From positions 434,001 through 498,000 of the forward strand of contig CAWBZB010000008.1 of NCBI GenBank assembly GCA_963793105.1: DNA of 64,000 nt, given 5' to 3'. Below the pieces are notes generated by a model. It did not search any database. It was not told the origin of the DNA and saw only the letters and a program-made list of their open reading frames with translations. The stretch is from UBA10649 sp963793105 (GTDB lineage Bacteria; Actinomycetota; Actinomycetes; S36-B12). Both the position numbers and the translations under genes were made by a program. This document shows, one piece after another, positions 50,725 to 59,061 of this stretch (position 1 is its first letter; each line of letters begins with the position of its first letter).

Positions 50725-51657
50725 TCAGTCGCCGGAGATGACGTCGACGATCCGCCTGAGATCCTCCAGATCCGCGCACTCGATGATGAGGCGGCCTCGC
50801 GACGTACGGGTCATGAAGCCGTCAGCGAGCACGCGGGTGTCGAGCCGGTCCGCGGATCGAGCGGTCAGGACTGAGATCGCGTCCGCGACCTGCGGGTCGC
50901 GTGACCGGGAGGCCCTTGACCGGGTGGATGGCGAGCGTGGGCGCCCGTCGGCCTCCCCGAGGATGATGAGTTCCTCGACCGCGCGCACGCTCAAACCCTC
51001 CGCGACGATGCGCGCGGCGAGCGCCTCCATGGCCGCGGGATCATCCAGGGACAGCAGCGCACGCGCGTGTCCCGCGCTCAGGACTCCAGCAGCCACCCTG
51101 CGCTGGACGTCCGGTGGCAGCCGCAGCAGCCGAAGGGTGTTCGACACCTGCGGTCGGGACCGCCCGATGCGCTGGGCAAGCTCATCCTGGGTGCACCCGA
51201 AATCAGACAGGAGCTGCTGATAGGCAGCGGCCTCCTCCAGCGCGTTGAGATCGGCTCGGTGCAGGTTCTCCAGCAGCGCGTCGCGCAGCATGGCGTCATC
51301 GTCCGTGTCGCGGACGATGGCCGGGATCACGGACAGGCCGGCCTCGCGGCAGGCGCGCAGGCGGCGCTCGCCCGCGATCAGCTCGAACGTACCGGTCCCT
51401 GCACGTCGCACGACGATGGGCTGGAGGAGTCCGATCTCACGGATCGAGAACACGAGTTCGGCCAGCGCGTCCTCGTCGAAGACGGTTCGCGGCTGCCGGG
51501 GGTTCGGCACGACCTGGTCGAGGGGGATCTCCGCGTAGGTGGCGCCCATGGGTTCGAGGTCGGCAGCGGCTGAGCCGGTGATCTGGTCGCGTGGACCGGA
51601 GTCCGGGATCAGGGCTCCTAGACCCCTGCCCAGACCGCGCTTGGGGGCGACTGCCAT
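50725..51657 (-). CDS. parB: Chromosome-partitioning protein ParB
   Basis: 310 residues starting MAVAPKRGLGRGLGALI, the ParA-stimulating peptide. The CTP-binding motifs GERRLRA and ENLHRADLNALEEA follow. The helix-turn-helix FGCTQDELAQRIGRSRPQVSNTLRL and a C-terminal dimer domain (RLIIECADLEDLRRIVDVI) complete the protein. It loads onto parS sites as a CTP-dependent clamp and organises the origin region. It is 45 bases downstream of parA. Confidence 0.95.
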   Translation of the reverse strand: MAVAPKRGLGRGLGALIPDSGPRDQITGSAAADLEPMGATYAEIPLDQVVPNPRQPRTVFDEDALAELVFSIREIGLLQPIVVRRAGTGTFELIAGERRLRACREAGLSVIPAIVRDTDDDAMLRDALLENLHRADLNALEEAAAYQQLLSDFGCTQDELAQRIGRSRPQVSNTLRLLRLPPDVQRRVAAGVLSAGHARALLSLDDPAAMEALAARIVAEGLSVRAVEELIILGEADGRPRSPSTRSRASRSRDPQVADAISVLTARSADRLDTRVLADGFMTRTSRGRLIIECADLEDLRRIVDVISGD

Positions 51658-51702
51658 TCCGCTCCTTCGGGGGAAAACTGCGTCGATTTATGGTAAAAAG
51701 AC

Positions 51703-52509
51703 CTATATGTCTGTGGATAAGTCTGTTGATGACTGTCCCGCACCGAGACTCACGACCTGTGCTGCCGCTTCACGGTAGGCCAGTGCCCCCGATGACGTGG
51801 GATCGTAGGTGACGACCGTCTGCGCGTAGCTGGGCGCCTCCGAGACCCGGACGGATCGAGGGATGACGGTGTCGAGCACCTGGGCCCCGAAGTGGGTGCG
51901 TACCTCGTCGGCCACCTGGGAGGCCAGCCGCGTGCGTCCGTCGTACATGGTGAGCAGGATGGCACTCACCGTCAGGTCAGGGTTCAGGTGGGTTCGAACC
52001 ATCTCGACCGTTCTCAGCAACTGCGACAGGCCCTCGAGCGCGTAGTACTCGCACTGGATGGGCAGCAGGACCTCACGGGCGGCCACCAGTCCGTTCAGGG
52101 TCAGCAGGCCCAGGCTCGGAGGGCAGTCCAGGAGCACGAAGTCGAAGTCACGCACCGCCAACAGGGCGTCGATCGCCCGCCGGAGGCGGTACTCGCGAGC
52201 CACCTGCGCGACCAGTTCGATCTCCGCGCCGGCCAGGTCGATCGTCGAAGGGGCGGTCCATAGGCCCGGGACGTCCGGACACTCCTGGAGCACCTCGGCC
52301 AGGGGAAGCTCGCCCCCCAGGACCTCGTACACGCTCGGCGTGCCCTCATGATGGACGGCCCCGAGGGCAGTCGACGCATTCCCCTGCGGATCCAGGTCCA
52401 CGACGAGGACCCGGTGACCCGCCTGGGCGATGGCGGCCGCGATGTTCACCGTGCTCGTGGTCTTGCCCACGCCGCCCTTCTGGTTCGCCACCGTGATGAT
52501 CCGGGTCAT
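51703..52509 (-). CDS. parA: Chromosome-partitioning ATPase ParA (Soj)
   Basis: 268 residues: the deviant Walker A is KGGVGKTT in TVANQKGGVGKTTSTVNIAAA, Walker B is DFVLLDCPPSLGLLT, and PIQCEYYALEGLSQLLRTVEMVR is typical. It binds DNA as an ATP dimer and moves ParB-bound origins. The ATG overlaps the stop of a 49-codon upstream frame that contains a parS-like site; in Streptomyces the comparable sequence is an N-terminal extension of ParA. Confidence 0.95.
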   Translation of the reverse strand: MTRIITVANQKGGVGKTTSTVNIAAAIAQAGHRVLVVDLDPQGNASTALGAVHHEGTPSVYEVLGGELPLAEVLQECPDVPGLWTAPSTIDLAGAEIELVAQVAREYRLRRAIDALLAVRDFDFVLLDCPPSLGLLTLNGLVAAREVLLPIQCEYYALEGLSQLLRTVEMVRTHLNPDLTVSAILLTMYDGRTRLASQVADEVRTHFGAQVLDTVIPRSVRVSEAPSYAQTVVTYDPTSSGALAYREAAAQVVSLGAGQSSTDLSTDI

Positions 52510-52655
52510 GGCGTATCGCCGGCCACGGGGCTCTCGGGCCAGCCCAGCCCCGAGGACTGGTCCTCCGCCGATGTTTCACGGGAAACATCCCACTCCGCGG
52601 GCCAACCCAGCCCCGCGGGCGCCCTGGTCGGGGGGACGGTGGTCGGGGCGGTCAC
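52506..52655 (-). CDS. Small frame between rsmG and parA (leader peptide or split ParA N-terminus)
   Basis: 49 codons from GTG at 52655, 4 bases after the rsmG stop, to a TGA overlapping the parA ATG. It encodes LGWPAEWDVSRETSAEDQSSGLGWP in outline. The VSRET residues come from a parS-like site. ParA of Streptomyces has a similar VSRET-bearing N-terminal extension. This may be the same extension out of frame, or a translated leader. Confidence 0.4.
   Translation of the reverse strand: MTAPTTVPPTRAPAGLGWPAEWDVSRETSAEDQSSGLGWPESPVAGDTP
52572..52587. other. parS-like site 1
   Basis: TGTTTCACGGGAAACA, a 16-bp near-perfect palindrome with one mismatch to the bacterial parS consensus TGTTTCACGTGAAACA. 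It lies in the short frame before parA and should bind ParB. Confidence 0.8.
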
Positions 52656-52659
52656 GGCG

Positions 52660-53331
52660 TCATTGTGCCGCACCGCGCACCCCGGTGACGACGGTGGTCG
52701 GGGGGTCGACAAAGCCGGCGCCGACCTCGACCACGCCCAGCGCGATCAGACCCGCGGCCTCGGCCGCCTGCCGTGACTCCTGAAGCTCGCGGCTGGCGCT
52801 GCTGCCCTTCAGGGCCACCAGCCGGCCATTCCTGGCCAGCAGCGGGACCGTCCAGCCCACCAGTCGGTCCAGGGGGGCCACCGCGCGCGCCGTCACCACA
52901 TCGAAACCGCTGGCGGAAGGCTCGTGGACGGCGTCCTCGGCCCGACCCCTCCACACCTCGGCACGACCGTCGAGGCCGAGTTCGGCAATCGCCTCGATCA
53001 GGAAGGTGCTCCGGCGGAGCAGCGGTTCGATCATGACGACGCGGACATCGGGGCGGCAGATGGCCCAGACCAGTCCGGGCAGTCCGGCCCCGGAACCGAC
53101 GTCGCCCACCCGTGCATGCGGAGGCACGAGACCCACCGCGGGATCAGCGACGACCGCGCAGTTCAGCAGGTGTCGTTCCCACAGCCGGGGCACCTCTCGA
53201 GGCCCGATGAGGCCCCGGGTCACGCCGGCGTCGGCCAGGAGAGCCGCGAAGGCCGTCAACCCCCCGCTGAAGGGATCCAGCCACTCAGGCAGCAGTGGTG
53301 CCGGCCCGACTGTTTCACGGGAAACCACCAC
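52660..53331 (-). CDS. rsmG: 16S rRNA (guanine-527-N7) methyltransferase RsmG
   Basis: About 223 residues from the GTG at 53331. LWERHLLNCAVVADP, VGDVGSGAGLPGLVWAI (SAM-binding) and FDVVTARAVAPLDRLVGW are RsmG signatures. It methylates 16S rRNA. The start lies within a parS-like element, so the protein begins VVVSRET; longer frames would run into jag. The stop is followed by the short pre-parA frame. Confidence 0.92.
   Translation of the reverse strand: MVVSRETVGPAPLLPEWLDPFSGGLTAFAALLADAGVTRGLIGPREVPRLWERHLLNCAVVADPAVGLVPPHARVGDVGSGAGLPGLVWAICRPDVRVVMIEPLLRRSTFLIEAIAELGLDGRAEVWRGRAEDAVHEPSASGFDVVTARAVAPLDRLVGWTVPLLARNGRLVALKGSSASRELQESRQAAEAAGLIALGVVEVGAGFVDPPTTVVTGVRGAAQ
53311..53326. other. 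parS-like site 2, in the rsmG start region
   Basis: TGTTTCACGGGAAACC, with two mismatches to the parS consensus. It encodes SRET at the N-terminus of RsmG. With site 1 it brackets rsmG, 724 bases apart. Confidence 0.7.
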
Positions 53332-53341
53332 GAACGTGAAC

Positions 53342-53893
53342 TCAGGCGATCCGGATGACGACGCGGCGCCCGGGCTCGTCGCCCTCGGACTCACTGAGCA
53401 GGCCCGCCTCCGCGACCGCGTCGTGCACCACCTTGCGCTCGAACGGAGTCATCGGCGCCAGGCGCACCGGCGCGGCGGTGCGCTGCGCCTCCGCGACCGC
53501 CTCGCGCGCGACCTCGACGAGTTCGGCACGCCGGGCGGCCCGGAAGCCCGCCACATCGAGCATGAGCCGTGAACGCTCGCCGGTCTCCCGGGTGGCTGCC
53601 AGCCGCGTGAGTTCCTGCAAGGCATCGAGCACCTTGCCCTCGGTGCCCACCAGGTGGCTCAGCTCCCCCGGTGAGGCCTCGATCACCGAGACCATCGCTC
53701 GGTTGCCTTCCACGTCGATGTCGATGTCGCCGTCCAGGTCCGCGATGTCCAGCAGGACCTCGAGGTAGTCGGCGGCGGCGTCCCCCTCCTTCTCCAGCAG
53801 CGCCGCGCCCTTCAGTGGTCGGTCTGCCTCGACGGTCTCGACGGTCTCGACGGTCTCGATGCCGTCGACGGCCTCGTCTGTTACCTCAGTCAT
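53342..53893 (-). CDS. jag: Jag/KhpB RNA-binding protein (KH plus R3H)
   Basis: About 183 residues. After an acidic low-complexity start, a KH-like domain (ISASPGEL-type: VIEASPGELSHLVGTEGKVLDALQELTRL) and an R3H domain (PMTPFERKVVHDAVAE, SEGDEPGRRVVIR) follow. The Jag N-terminal domain is absent, as usual for Actinobacteria. ATG 53893 has GGAG upstream. The protein is linked to cell-wall and RNA control beside YidC. Confidence 0.9.
   Translation of the reverse strand: MTEVTDEAVDGIETVETVETVEADRPLKGAALLEKEGDAAADYLEVLLDIADLDGDIDIDVEGNRAMVSVIEASPGELSHLVGTEGKVLDALQELTRLAATRETGERSRLMLDVAGFRAARRAELVEVAREAVAEAQRTAAPVRLAPMTPFERKVVHDAVAEAGLLSESEGDEPGRRVVIRIA
53828..53860. repeat. 9-bp tandem repeat in jag
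   Basis: CTCGACGGT occurs three times plus a partial copy, encoding the repeated ETV near the Jag N-terminus. Copy number could vary between strains. Confidence 0.8.
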
Positions 53894-53946
53894 GAATGTC
53901 TCCACACAGTTGAACGAGCGGGTCTGGGGCGTCCGGGGGGACGCGA

Positions 53947-54915
53947 CTACTTCTTCTTGCGCTGGCTTCGGGAGGTCCGCTTCGGCTGCTGTCGCGGCGC
54001 GTTATCCGACGCTGTGTCGGATCCACCCTCGACGACGGTTCCCGCGATGGTCTCGATGTCGGGCGCGGACTGCCCGCCCTTCTTGGCCGCCCTGCGCGCC
54101 TCCTTGGCCTCGAAGGCGGGAGTGCCGGGCTGCGGATTGTTCCGGATGACCCAGAACTGCTGCCCCATCGACCAGAGGTTCGTGGTGAACCAGTAGATGA
54201 GGACACCGATCGGGAAGTTGATACCCGACACCGCGAAGATCACCGGGAAGACGTAGAGCAGGATCTTCTGCTGACGCACCATCGGGTTGTCCGGTGCGCT
54301 GTTCTTGACGATCAGCTGGCGCTGGGTGATGAACGTCGTCGCCGTCATCAGCGCGATCATGATCAGCGCCAGGATCCGAGTGGCCGTGGGATTCGGCGTC
54401 TCGTCCGCGTCCATGAAAGTGGCGTAGAGCGGGACCCCGAAGATCTCCGACTCATGCATCGACTGCACGAGTCCGGCGTACTGGCTCCAGTCGAAAACGC
54501 CGGGCGCCACGTACGTCGGGTCATCCGGGTTGTACTGCGCCACGCCCTGGAGCACGCTGAACAGCGCGAAGAAGATCGGCGCCTGCAACAAGATGGGCAG
54601 GCATGACGCCAAGGGATTGGTACCGGTCTCCCGGTACAGCTTCATCATCTCCTGCGACTGCTTGTCCTTGTCGCCGGCGTACTTCTTCTGGATCTCCTTC
54701 ATCTGCGGCTGAATCAGCTGCAGGCCCCGTTGCGCCTTGATCTGCTTGACGAACAGCGGAATGAGGGCGATGCGGATGACGATGACCAGACCCACGATCG
54801 ACAGGGCCCACGTCCAGCCACTGTCGGGGTTCATCCCGAAGATGCCACTGAACAACTGATGGAACTGGACGAGGATCCAGCTGACGCCGGTCTTCAGCCA
54901 GTCGAGGATGAACAT
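53947..54915 (-). CDS. yidC: Membrane protein insertase YidC
   Basis: 322 residues of the short actinobacterial type. The core helices and motifs are MNPDSGWTWALSIVGLVIVIRIALIPLFVKQIKAQRGLQLIQPQMKEIQKKY in outline, NPLASCLPILLQAPIFFALFSVL, and the last pair with GVLIYWFTTNLWSMGQQF. A basic C-terminal tail (RSQRKKK) can contact ribosomes. It inserts and folds membrane proteins beside the Sec complex. Confidence 0.95.
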   Translation of the reverse strand: MFILDWLKTGVSWILVQFHQLFSGIFGMNPDSGWTWALSIVGLVIVIRIALIPLFVKQIKAQRGLQLIQPQMKEIQKKYAGDKDKQSQEMMKLYRETGTNPLASCLPILLQAPIFFALFSVLQGVAQYNPDDPTYVAPGVFDWSQYAGLVQSMHESEIFGVPLYATFMDADETPNPTATRILALIMIALMTATTFITQRQLIVKNSAPDNPMVRQQKILLYVFPVIFAVSGINFPIGVLIYWFTTNLWSMGQQFWVIRNNPQPGTPAFEAKEARRAAKKGGQSAPDIETIAGTVVEGGSDTASDNAPRQQPKRTSRSQRKKK

Positions 54916-54933
54916 GACGTGTGGGAAGCCTTC

Positions 54934-55299
54934 CTAGATGCGGGGGTCCGCCGGACTCTGGGTGCTCATAGTTCCATGCCGTGGTTTGCCGTCCTTCAGC
55001 ACGTCCGGCAACCACTGCCCGCGTTCAGGCACGGGATCCAGTCCACCACTGTTCCAGGGGTTGCAGCGCAGCACCCGCCACGTTCCCAGGAGGAACCCCT
55101 TTCCGGCGCCGTGCGTCTGGATGGCCTCTACCGCGTAGGCCGAGCAACTCGGGTGGAAGCGGCAGCTCGGCGGGGTGAGAGGGGAGATCAGCCGCTGGTA
55201 GGCCCGGATCGGCAGGATCAACGCCCACGCGAGCACCCAGCCGAGCGAGTGGTCCCACGCCCACAGCACACGCTGCCAGGGGCCGCGCTCGGCACTCAC
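54934..55299 (-). CDS. yidD: Membrane protein insertion efficiency factor YidD
   Basis: 121 residues, with the family core ILPIRAYQRLISPLTPPSCRFHPSCSAYAVEAIQTHGAGKGFLLG in outline, three conserved Cys and HPSCS. It supports YidC-dependent insertion. Start overlaps the rnpA stop by 4 bases. Confidence 0.94.
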   Translation of the reverse strand: MSAERGPWQRVLWAWDHSLGWVLAWALILPIRAYQRLISPLTPPSCRFHPSCSAYAVEAIQTHGAGKGFLLGTWRVLRCNPWNSGGLDPVPERGQWLPDVLKDGKPRHGTMSTQSPADPRI

Positions 55300-55670
55300 G
55301 ATGCCGCCGTCGATCGGGCGGTCCGGTCCAGGACAGCCGTGACTGCCGCTCGCACGCTCTCCGCCAGGGAGGGATCCGTATCCGCTCCCGGGAGGGCACG
55401 CACGACGACCCGGCTGCCAGCCGGCAGCGCCCCCATCAGGGGAGACATCGCCCCCCGGATGCGCCGCGCCGCCCGGTGTCGACTCACTGATCCGCCCACT
55501 CGGCGGCTGACAACGGTTCCTATCCGTGGCGGTGCGTCATGGGCGTTCACATCGTCACCATCGGATGCCAGGAGGTAGACCACGACCGATCCACGGGCCG
55601 CCTTGGCGCCCCGTCGGGTGGTGTCCTGGAAGTCGGCCGCAGTCCGCAGTCGGTTGGCGGCTGGCAGCAT
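55296..55670 (-). CDS. rnpA: Ribonuclease P protein component
   Basis: 124 residues with MLPAANRLRTAADFQDTTRRG at the start and VVSRRVGGSVSRHRAARRIRGAM, the RNR-type motif that binds the RNA subunit. It matures tRNA 5' ends. It is 6 bases after rpmH and overlaps yidD. Confidence 0.94.
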   Translation of the reverse strand: MLPAANRLRTAADFQDTTRRGAKAARGSVVVYLLASDGDDVNAHDAPPRIGTVVSRRVGGSVSRHRAARRIRGAMSPLMGALPAGSRVVVRALPGADTDPSLAESVRAAVTAVLDRTARSTAAS

Positions 55671-55676
55671 GCCGGA

Positions 55677-55811
55677 TCAGGCAGACAGGCGCTCGCGGCC
55701 CTTGCTGCGGCGGGCAGCGAGGATGGAGCGACCCGCGCGGGTACGCATCCGGGCCCGGAAACCATGGGTCTTCGCCCGACGGCGGGTGTTGGGCTGGAAG
55801 GTGCGCTTCAT
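55677..55811 (-). CDS. rpmH: 50S ribosomal protein bL34
   Basis: 44 residues: MKRTFQPNTRRRAKTHGFRARM and GRSILAARRSKGRERLSA in outline. It is the first gene of the rpmH-rnpA-yidD-yidC-jag-rsmG-parA-parB series, with a consensus promoter upstream. Confidence 0.97.
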   Translation of the reverse strand: MKRTFQPNTRRRAKTHGFRARMRTRAGRSILAARRSKGRERLSA

Positions 55812-55871
55812 GGTCAGGCTCCTGGACGCGAACGAGAGATCGCCTGGGATTGATCCGAGGCAGGACGGCAA

Positions 55872-55901
55872 AGCCTACGTAACCAAGGCGAGCCCGGTCA
55901 A
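55872..55901 (-). promoter_or_regulatory. Vegetative promoter of rpmH
   Basis: On the minus strand TTGACC, 18 bases of spacer, then TAGGCT, about 55 bases before the rpmH ATG. Confidence 0.7.
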
Positions 55902-55917
55902 ACTGGACGATAGGCAC

Positions 55918-55947
55918 TTGTCCTTCGCAGCAGCTACTGGCTAGGGT
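55918..55947 (+). promoter_or_regulatory. Candidate dnaA promoter
   Basis: TTGTCC, 18 bases of spacer, then TAGGGT. The DnaA boxes at 55966 and 55978 fall just downstream of the expected start site, which suits repression by DnaA. Confidence 0.6.
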
Positions 55948-55965
55948 CACGAACCTGCCCACATC

Positions 55966-55986
55966 TGTGGATAAGTATGTGGATAC
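55966..55986. promoter_or_regulatory. Two DnaA boxes before dnaA
   Basis: TGTGGATAA (55966-55974) is an exact TTATCCACA on the minus strand; TGTGGATAC (55978-55986) has one difference. They lie between the promoter and the preferred start codon. Confidence 0.75.
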
Positions 55987-56006
55987 CCGACGACGACAGG
56001 GGTGAG

Positions 56007-57455
56007 ATGGACGCCACCGGCGACCTCAGCGAGGTCTGGGCCACCGCGATCGCGACCCTCGGCGACGGCAGCCTGACCCCCCAGCAGCGCGCCTTCGTCA
56101 ACCTGACCCGACCCATGGGGCTCGTGGAGGACACCGCGCTGATCGCCGCTCCGAACGAGTTCACCAAGGACGTTCTCGAGACCCGCCTGCGTCCCATGGT
56201 CGTGGAGGCGCTGTCGGCGACCCTCGGCCGGGAGATCCGGTTGGCGGTGACGGTCGACCCATCGATCGATCCCACCCTCGACGACGCCACCGACGAGGTC
56301 GCAGACGCCACCTATGCCGACGGATCGGACGCCCGGGTCGTGCCGATCGCGGCTCCACCGGATCGCCCCGACGACGCGGTTCGACCGGGCACGGGATCGC
56401 CCGGGACGCGCAGCGAGGATGGCCGGCTCAACGGCAAGTACACGTTCGAGACTTTCGTCATCGGCTCGAGCAACAGGTTCGCCCACGCGGCCGCCGTCGC
56501 CGTCGCGGAACAACCGGCCCGCGCCTACAACCCGCTCTTCATCTATGGCGGGTCCGGTCTGGGAAAGACCCATCTCCTCCATGCGATCGGCCACTACACC
56601 CGCACCCTCTACAAGGGGACTCGGGTCCGGTACGTGAGCTCCGAGGAATTCACGAACGAGTTCATCAACAGCATCCGTGATGACAAGGCGGCCAGTTTCC
56701 AGCGGAGGTATCGCGATGTCGACGTGCTTCTGGTCGATGACATCCAGTTCCTGAGCGGAAAAGTCCAGACGCAGGAAGAGTTTTTCCATACCTTCAACAC
56801 GCTGCACAATGCCAACAAGCAGATCGTCGTGACGTCCGATCTGCCTCCGAAGCAGCTTCCGGACTTCGAGGACCGCATGCGCTCTCGGTTCGAATGGGGC
56901 CTCATCACCGACGTCCAGCCACCCGACCTCGAGACCCGCATCGCCATCCTGCGCAAGAAGACGATCCAGGAGCGGCTCGTCGCACCGCCGGAGGTCCTCG
57001 AATACATCGCCTCGAAGATCTCCAGCAACATCCGTGAGCTCGAGGGGGCGCTCATTCGTGTCACGGCCTTCGCCTCGCTGAACCGCCAGCCGGTCGACCT
57101 CGCGATCACCGAGGTGGTCCTGAAGGACCTGCTCCCCTCGGAGACCGGTCCGGAGATCACGGCCGCCCAGATCATGGCCGCCACCGCTGCGTACTTCGGC
57201 GTCACCGTGGACGACCTGTGCGGATCCAGCCGCTCCCGAGTGCTCGTCACGGCCCGCCAGATCGCCATGTACCTGTGTCGCGAGCTCACCGACCTCTCCC
57301 TCCCCAAGATCGGGCAGGCGTTCGGCGGACGGGATCACACCACGGTGATGCACGCGGACCGCAAGATCCGCCAGCTCATGGCCGAGCGCCGCAGCCTGTT
57401 CAACCAGGTCACGGACCTCACCAGCCGTATCAAGTCACAGCCGCGCACCATGTAG
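56007..57455 (+). CDS. dnaA: Chromosomal replication initiator DnaA
   Basis: 482 residues from the ATG at 56007, where the protein reads MDATGDLSEVW like other actinobacterial DnaA; a longer frame begins at 55977 inside a DnaA box. Domain I is short, with LVEDTALIAAPNEF; a variable linker follows. The AAA+ part has GGSGLGKTHLLHAIG and VLLVDDIQFLSGK. The C-terminal DNA-binding domain has the signature GGRDHTTVMHADRKI. It melts the origin after binding DnaA boxes. Confidence 0.96.
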   Translation: MDATGDLSEVWATAIATLGDGSLTPQQRAFVNLTRPMGLVEDTALIAAPNEFTKDVLETRLRPMVVEALSATLGREIRLAVTVDPSIDPTLDDATDEVADATYADGSDARVVPIAAPPDRPDDAVRPGTGSPGTRSEDGRLNGKYTFETFVIGSSNRFAHAAAVAVAEQPARAYNPLFIYGGSGLGKTHLLHAIGHYTRTLYKGTRVRYVSSEEFTNEFINSIRDDKAASFQRRYRDVDVLLVDDIQFLSGKVQTQEEFFHTFNTLHNANKQIVVTSDLPPKQLPDFEDRMRSRFEWGLITDVQPPDLETRIAILRKKTIQERLVAPPEVLEYIASKISSNIRELEGALIRVTAFASLNRQPVDLAITEVVLKDLLPSETGPEITAAQIMAATAAYFGVTVDDLCGSSRSRVLVTARQIAMYLCRELTDLSLPKIGQAFGGRDHTTVMHADRKIRQLMAERRSLFNQVTDLTSRIKSQPRTM

Positions 57456-57925
57456 CACTCTTGTCACACTGGTTTCTCTGACTCCCTATATCCCCATTCT
57501 TTCCCCAGTTGTGGATAGACCGCGCATGACCAACTGAACGTGGGTTGTTCAACTCTCCCCCCCGCCTCACGTGGACATTCTGTGGATAACGTCCTGTTGT
57601 GGGTCCAACAATGACCTGTGCCTGTGGACAAAGTCGCGCAGTGCTGTGCATGGGCCCGCTCCGCCTCGGATGTTGTCCACCACCATCCACATACGAGGCC
57701 TCCCTATCAACAGGCCGCGGCGCGGACGACACTCCTGATGAGCAGGAAGAACAGTGGTTATCCACGTCGTCCACACGACCTATGACGACGACTACCTTTC
57801 CCTGCAGAGAGAATGACGAACCACACTCACCTGATACCCCGTGGACAACCGCACTTGCTCCCCGGCTGCACCAAACTGCCTCTTTGCTGTAAGACTGACG
57901 CCTCATCACAGAACTGGAGGACAAG
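57456..57925. other. Replication origin oriC (dnaA-dnaN intergenic)
   Basis: 470 bases with no gene and many DnaA-box-like sequences. Minus-oriented: 57510-57518, 57581-57589 (exact TTATCCACA), 57623-57631 (exact TTGTCCACA) and 57840-57848. Plus-oriented: 57673-57681, 57683-57691 (weak), 57758-57766 (TTATCCACG) and 57767-57775 (TCGTCCACA). The AT-richer stretch at 57477-57505 may be the unwinding element. The dnaN promoter and ribosome site (GGAGGACAAG) lie at its right end. Confidence 0.9.
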
Positions 57926-59056
57926 GTGAAGCTTCGCGTCGAGCGTGACGTGCTCGCAGACTCGGTGGCCTGGGCCGCCCGAACACTGCCCTCCCGTCCG
58001 TCCCTGCCGGTGCTTGCCGGACTCGTGCTCACCGCGAACGCCGAAGGCCTGACGCTCAGCAGCTTCGACTACGAGGTCTCGGGTCGAGTCGAGATTCCGG
58101 CTGATGTCGATGTGGAGGGAACGTCGCTCGTGTCGGGCCGGCTCCTGGCAGACATCGCACGATCCCTGCCGCCGTCTCCGGTCACGATCGAGAGCGAGGG
58201 CACACGCATCTCCATCACGTGTGGTCGCTCCAGCTTCACCCTTCCGACCCTTCCGGTGGAGGACTACCCGCAACTGCCGGTGATGCCGACCGCGTCCGGA
58301 ACCATCTCGGGAGCCGCCTTCGCCGCAGCGGTGGCGCAGGTCGCCATCGCCGCAGGACGCGACGACACCCTTCCGACCCTCACGGGGATTCGGATGGAGA
58401 TCGAGGGAGCGAGCATCGTGCTTGCGGCGACAGACCGCTACCGGCTGGCAGTGCGGGAGTTCGCGTGGGACCCCCAGTCACCCGGGATGTCCTCTCACGC
58501 CCTGGTGCCCGCACGTACCCTGGCTGACACCGCGAAGTCGCTTGCCGACGTGGACGAGGTGGTCATTGCGCTGTCCTCAGGCGGCTCGGGGGAGGGGCTG
58601 ATCGGTTTCGAGGGCCATGGGCGCCGTACGACGACGCGTCTACTCGATGGCGAGTTCCCCAAGTACCGATCGCTGCTGCCGAGTGAGTCGTCGGCGATCG
58701 CCAACGTCGAGACGGCCGCCCTGATGGACGCGGTCAAGCGTGTGGCGCTGGTGGCTGAGCGCAACACGCCGGTCCGCCTGGCCTTCGAAGGAGTCGAGCT
58801 CACCCTTCGTGCCGGCGCCGGCGATGATGCGCAGGCCGTTGAAGTCCTCGAGTGCGCGCTGGACGGGGATGCGATCGACATCGCCTTCAACCCGTCCTAC
58901 CTGCTCGATGGGCTGGCCGCCGTCGGATCGGCCACGACCCGGTTCTCCTTCACCCAGGCCACCAGGCCCGCCGTGCTGACTGGCGTGGATGATGACACCC
59001 AGCAGTCCCTTGACGACTACAAGTACCTGCTGATGCCCGTTCGACTCACCGGCTGA
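57926..59056 (+). CDS. dnaN: DNA polymerase III sliding clamp (beta subunit)
   Basis: 376 residues with GTG start and TGGAGG upstream. MKLRVERDVLADSVAWAARTLPSRPSLPVLAG in outline, LAATDRYRLAVRE and the C-terminal LLMPVRLTG are typical. It forms a ring that tethers polymerases to DNA. It is followed by recF after 5 bases; the gnd gene found at this point in Streptomyces is absent. Confidence 0.96.
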   Translation: MKLRVERDVLADSVAWAARTLPSRPSLPVLAGLVLTANAEGLTLSSFDYEVSGRVEIPADVDVEGTSLVSGRLLADIARSLPPSPVTIESEGTRISITCGRSSFTLPTLPVEDYPQLPVMPTASGTISGAAFAAAVAQVAIAAGRDDTLPTLTGIRMEIEGASIVLAATDRYRLAVREFAWDPQSPGMSSHALVPARTLADTAKSLADVDEVVIALSSGGSGEGLIGFEGHGRRTTTRLLDGEFPKYRSLLPSESSAIANVETAALMDAVKRVALVAERNTPVRLAFEGVELTLRAGAGDDAQAVEVLECALDGDAIDIAFNPSYLLDGLAAVGSATTRFSFTQATRPAVLTGVDDDTQQSLDDYKYLLMPVRLTG

Positions 59057-59061
59057 GTCGC

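Noticed and set aside
55977..56006. ATG 55977 as the dnaA start
   Set aside because: It lies in a DnaA-box region, has no ribosome site and would add ten residues not seen in related DnaA proteins. It is kept only as an alternative.
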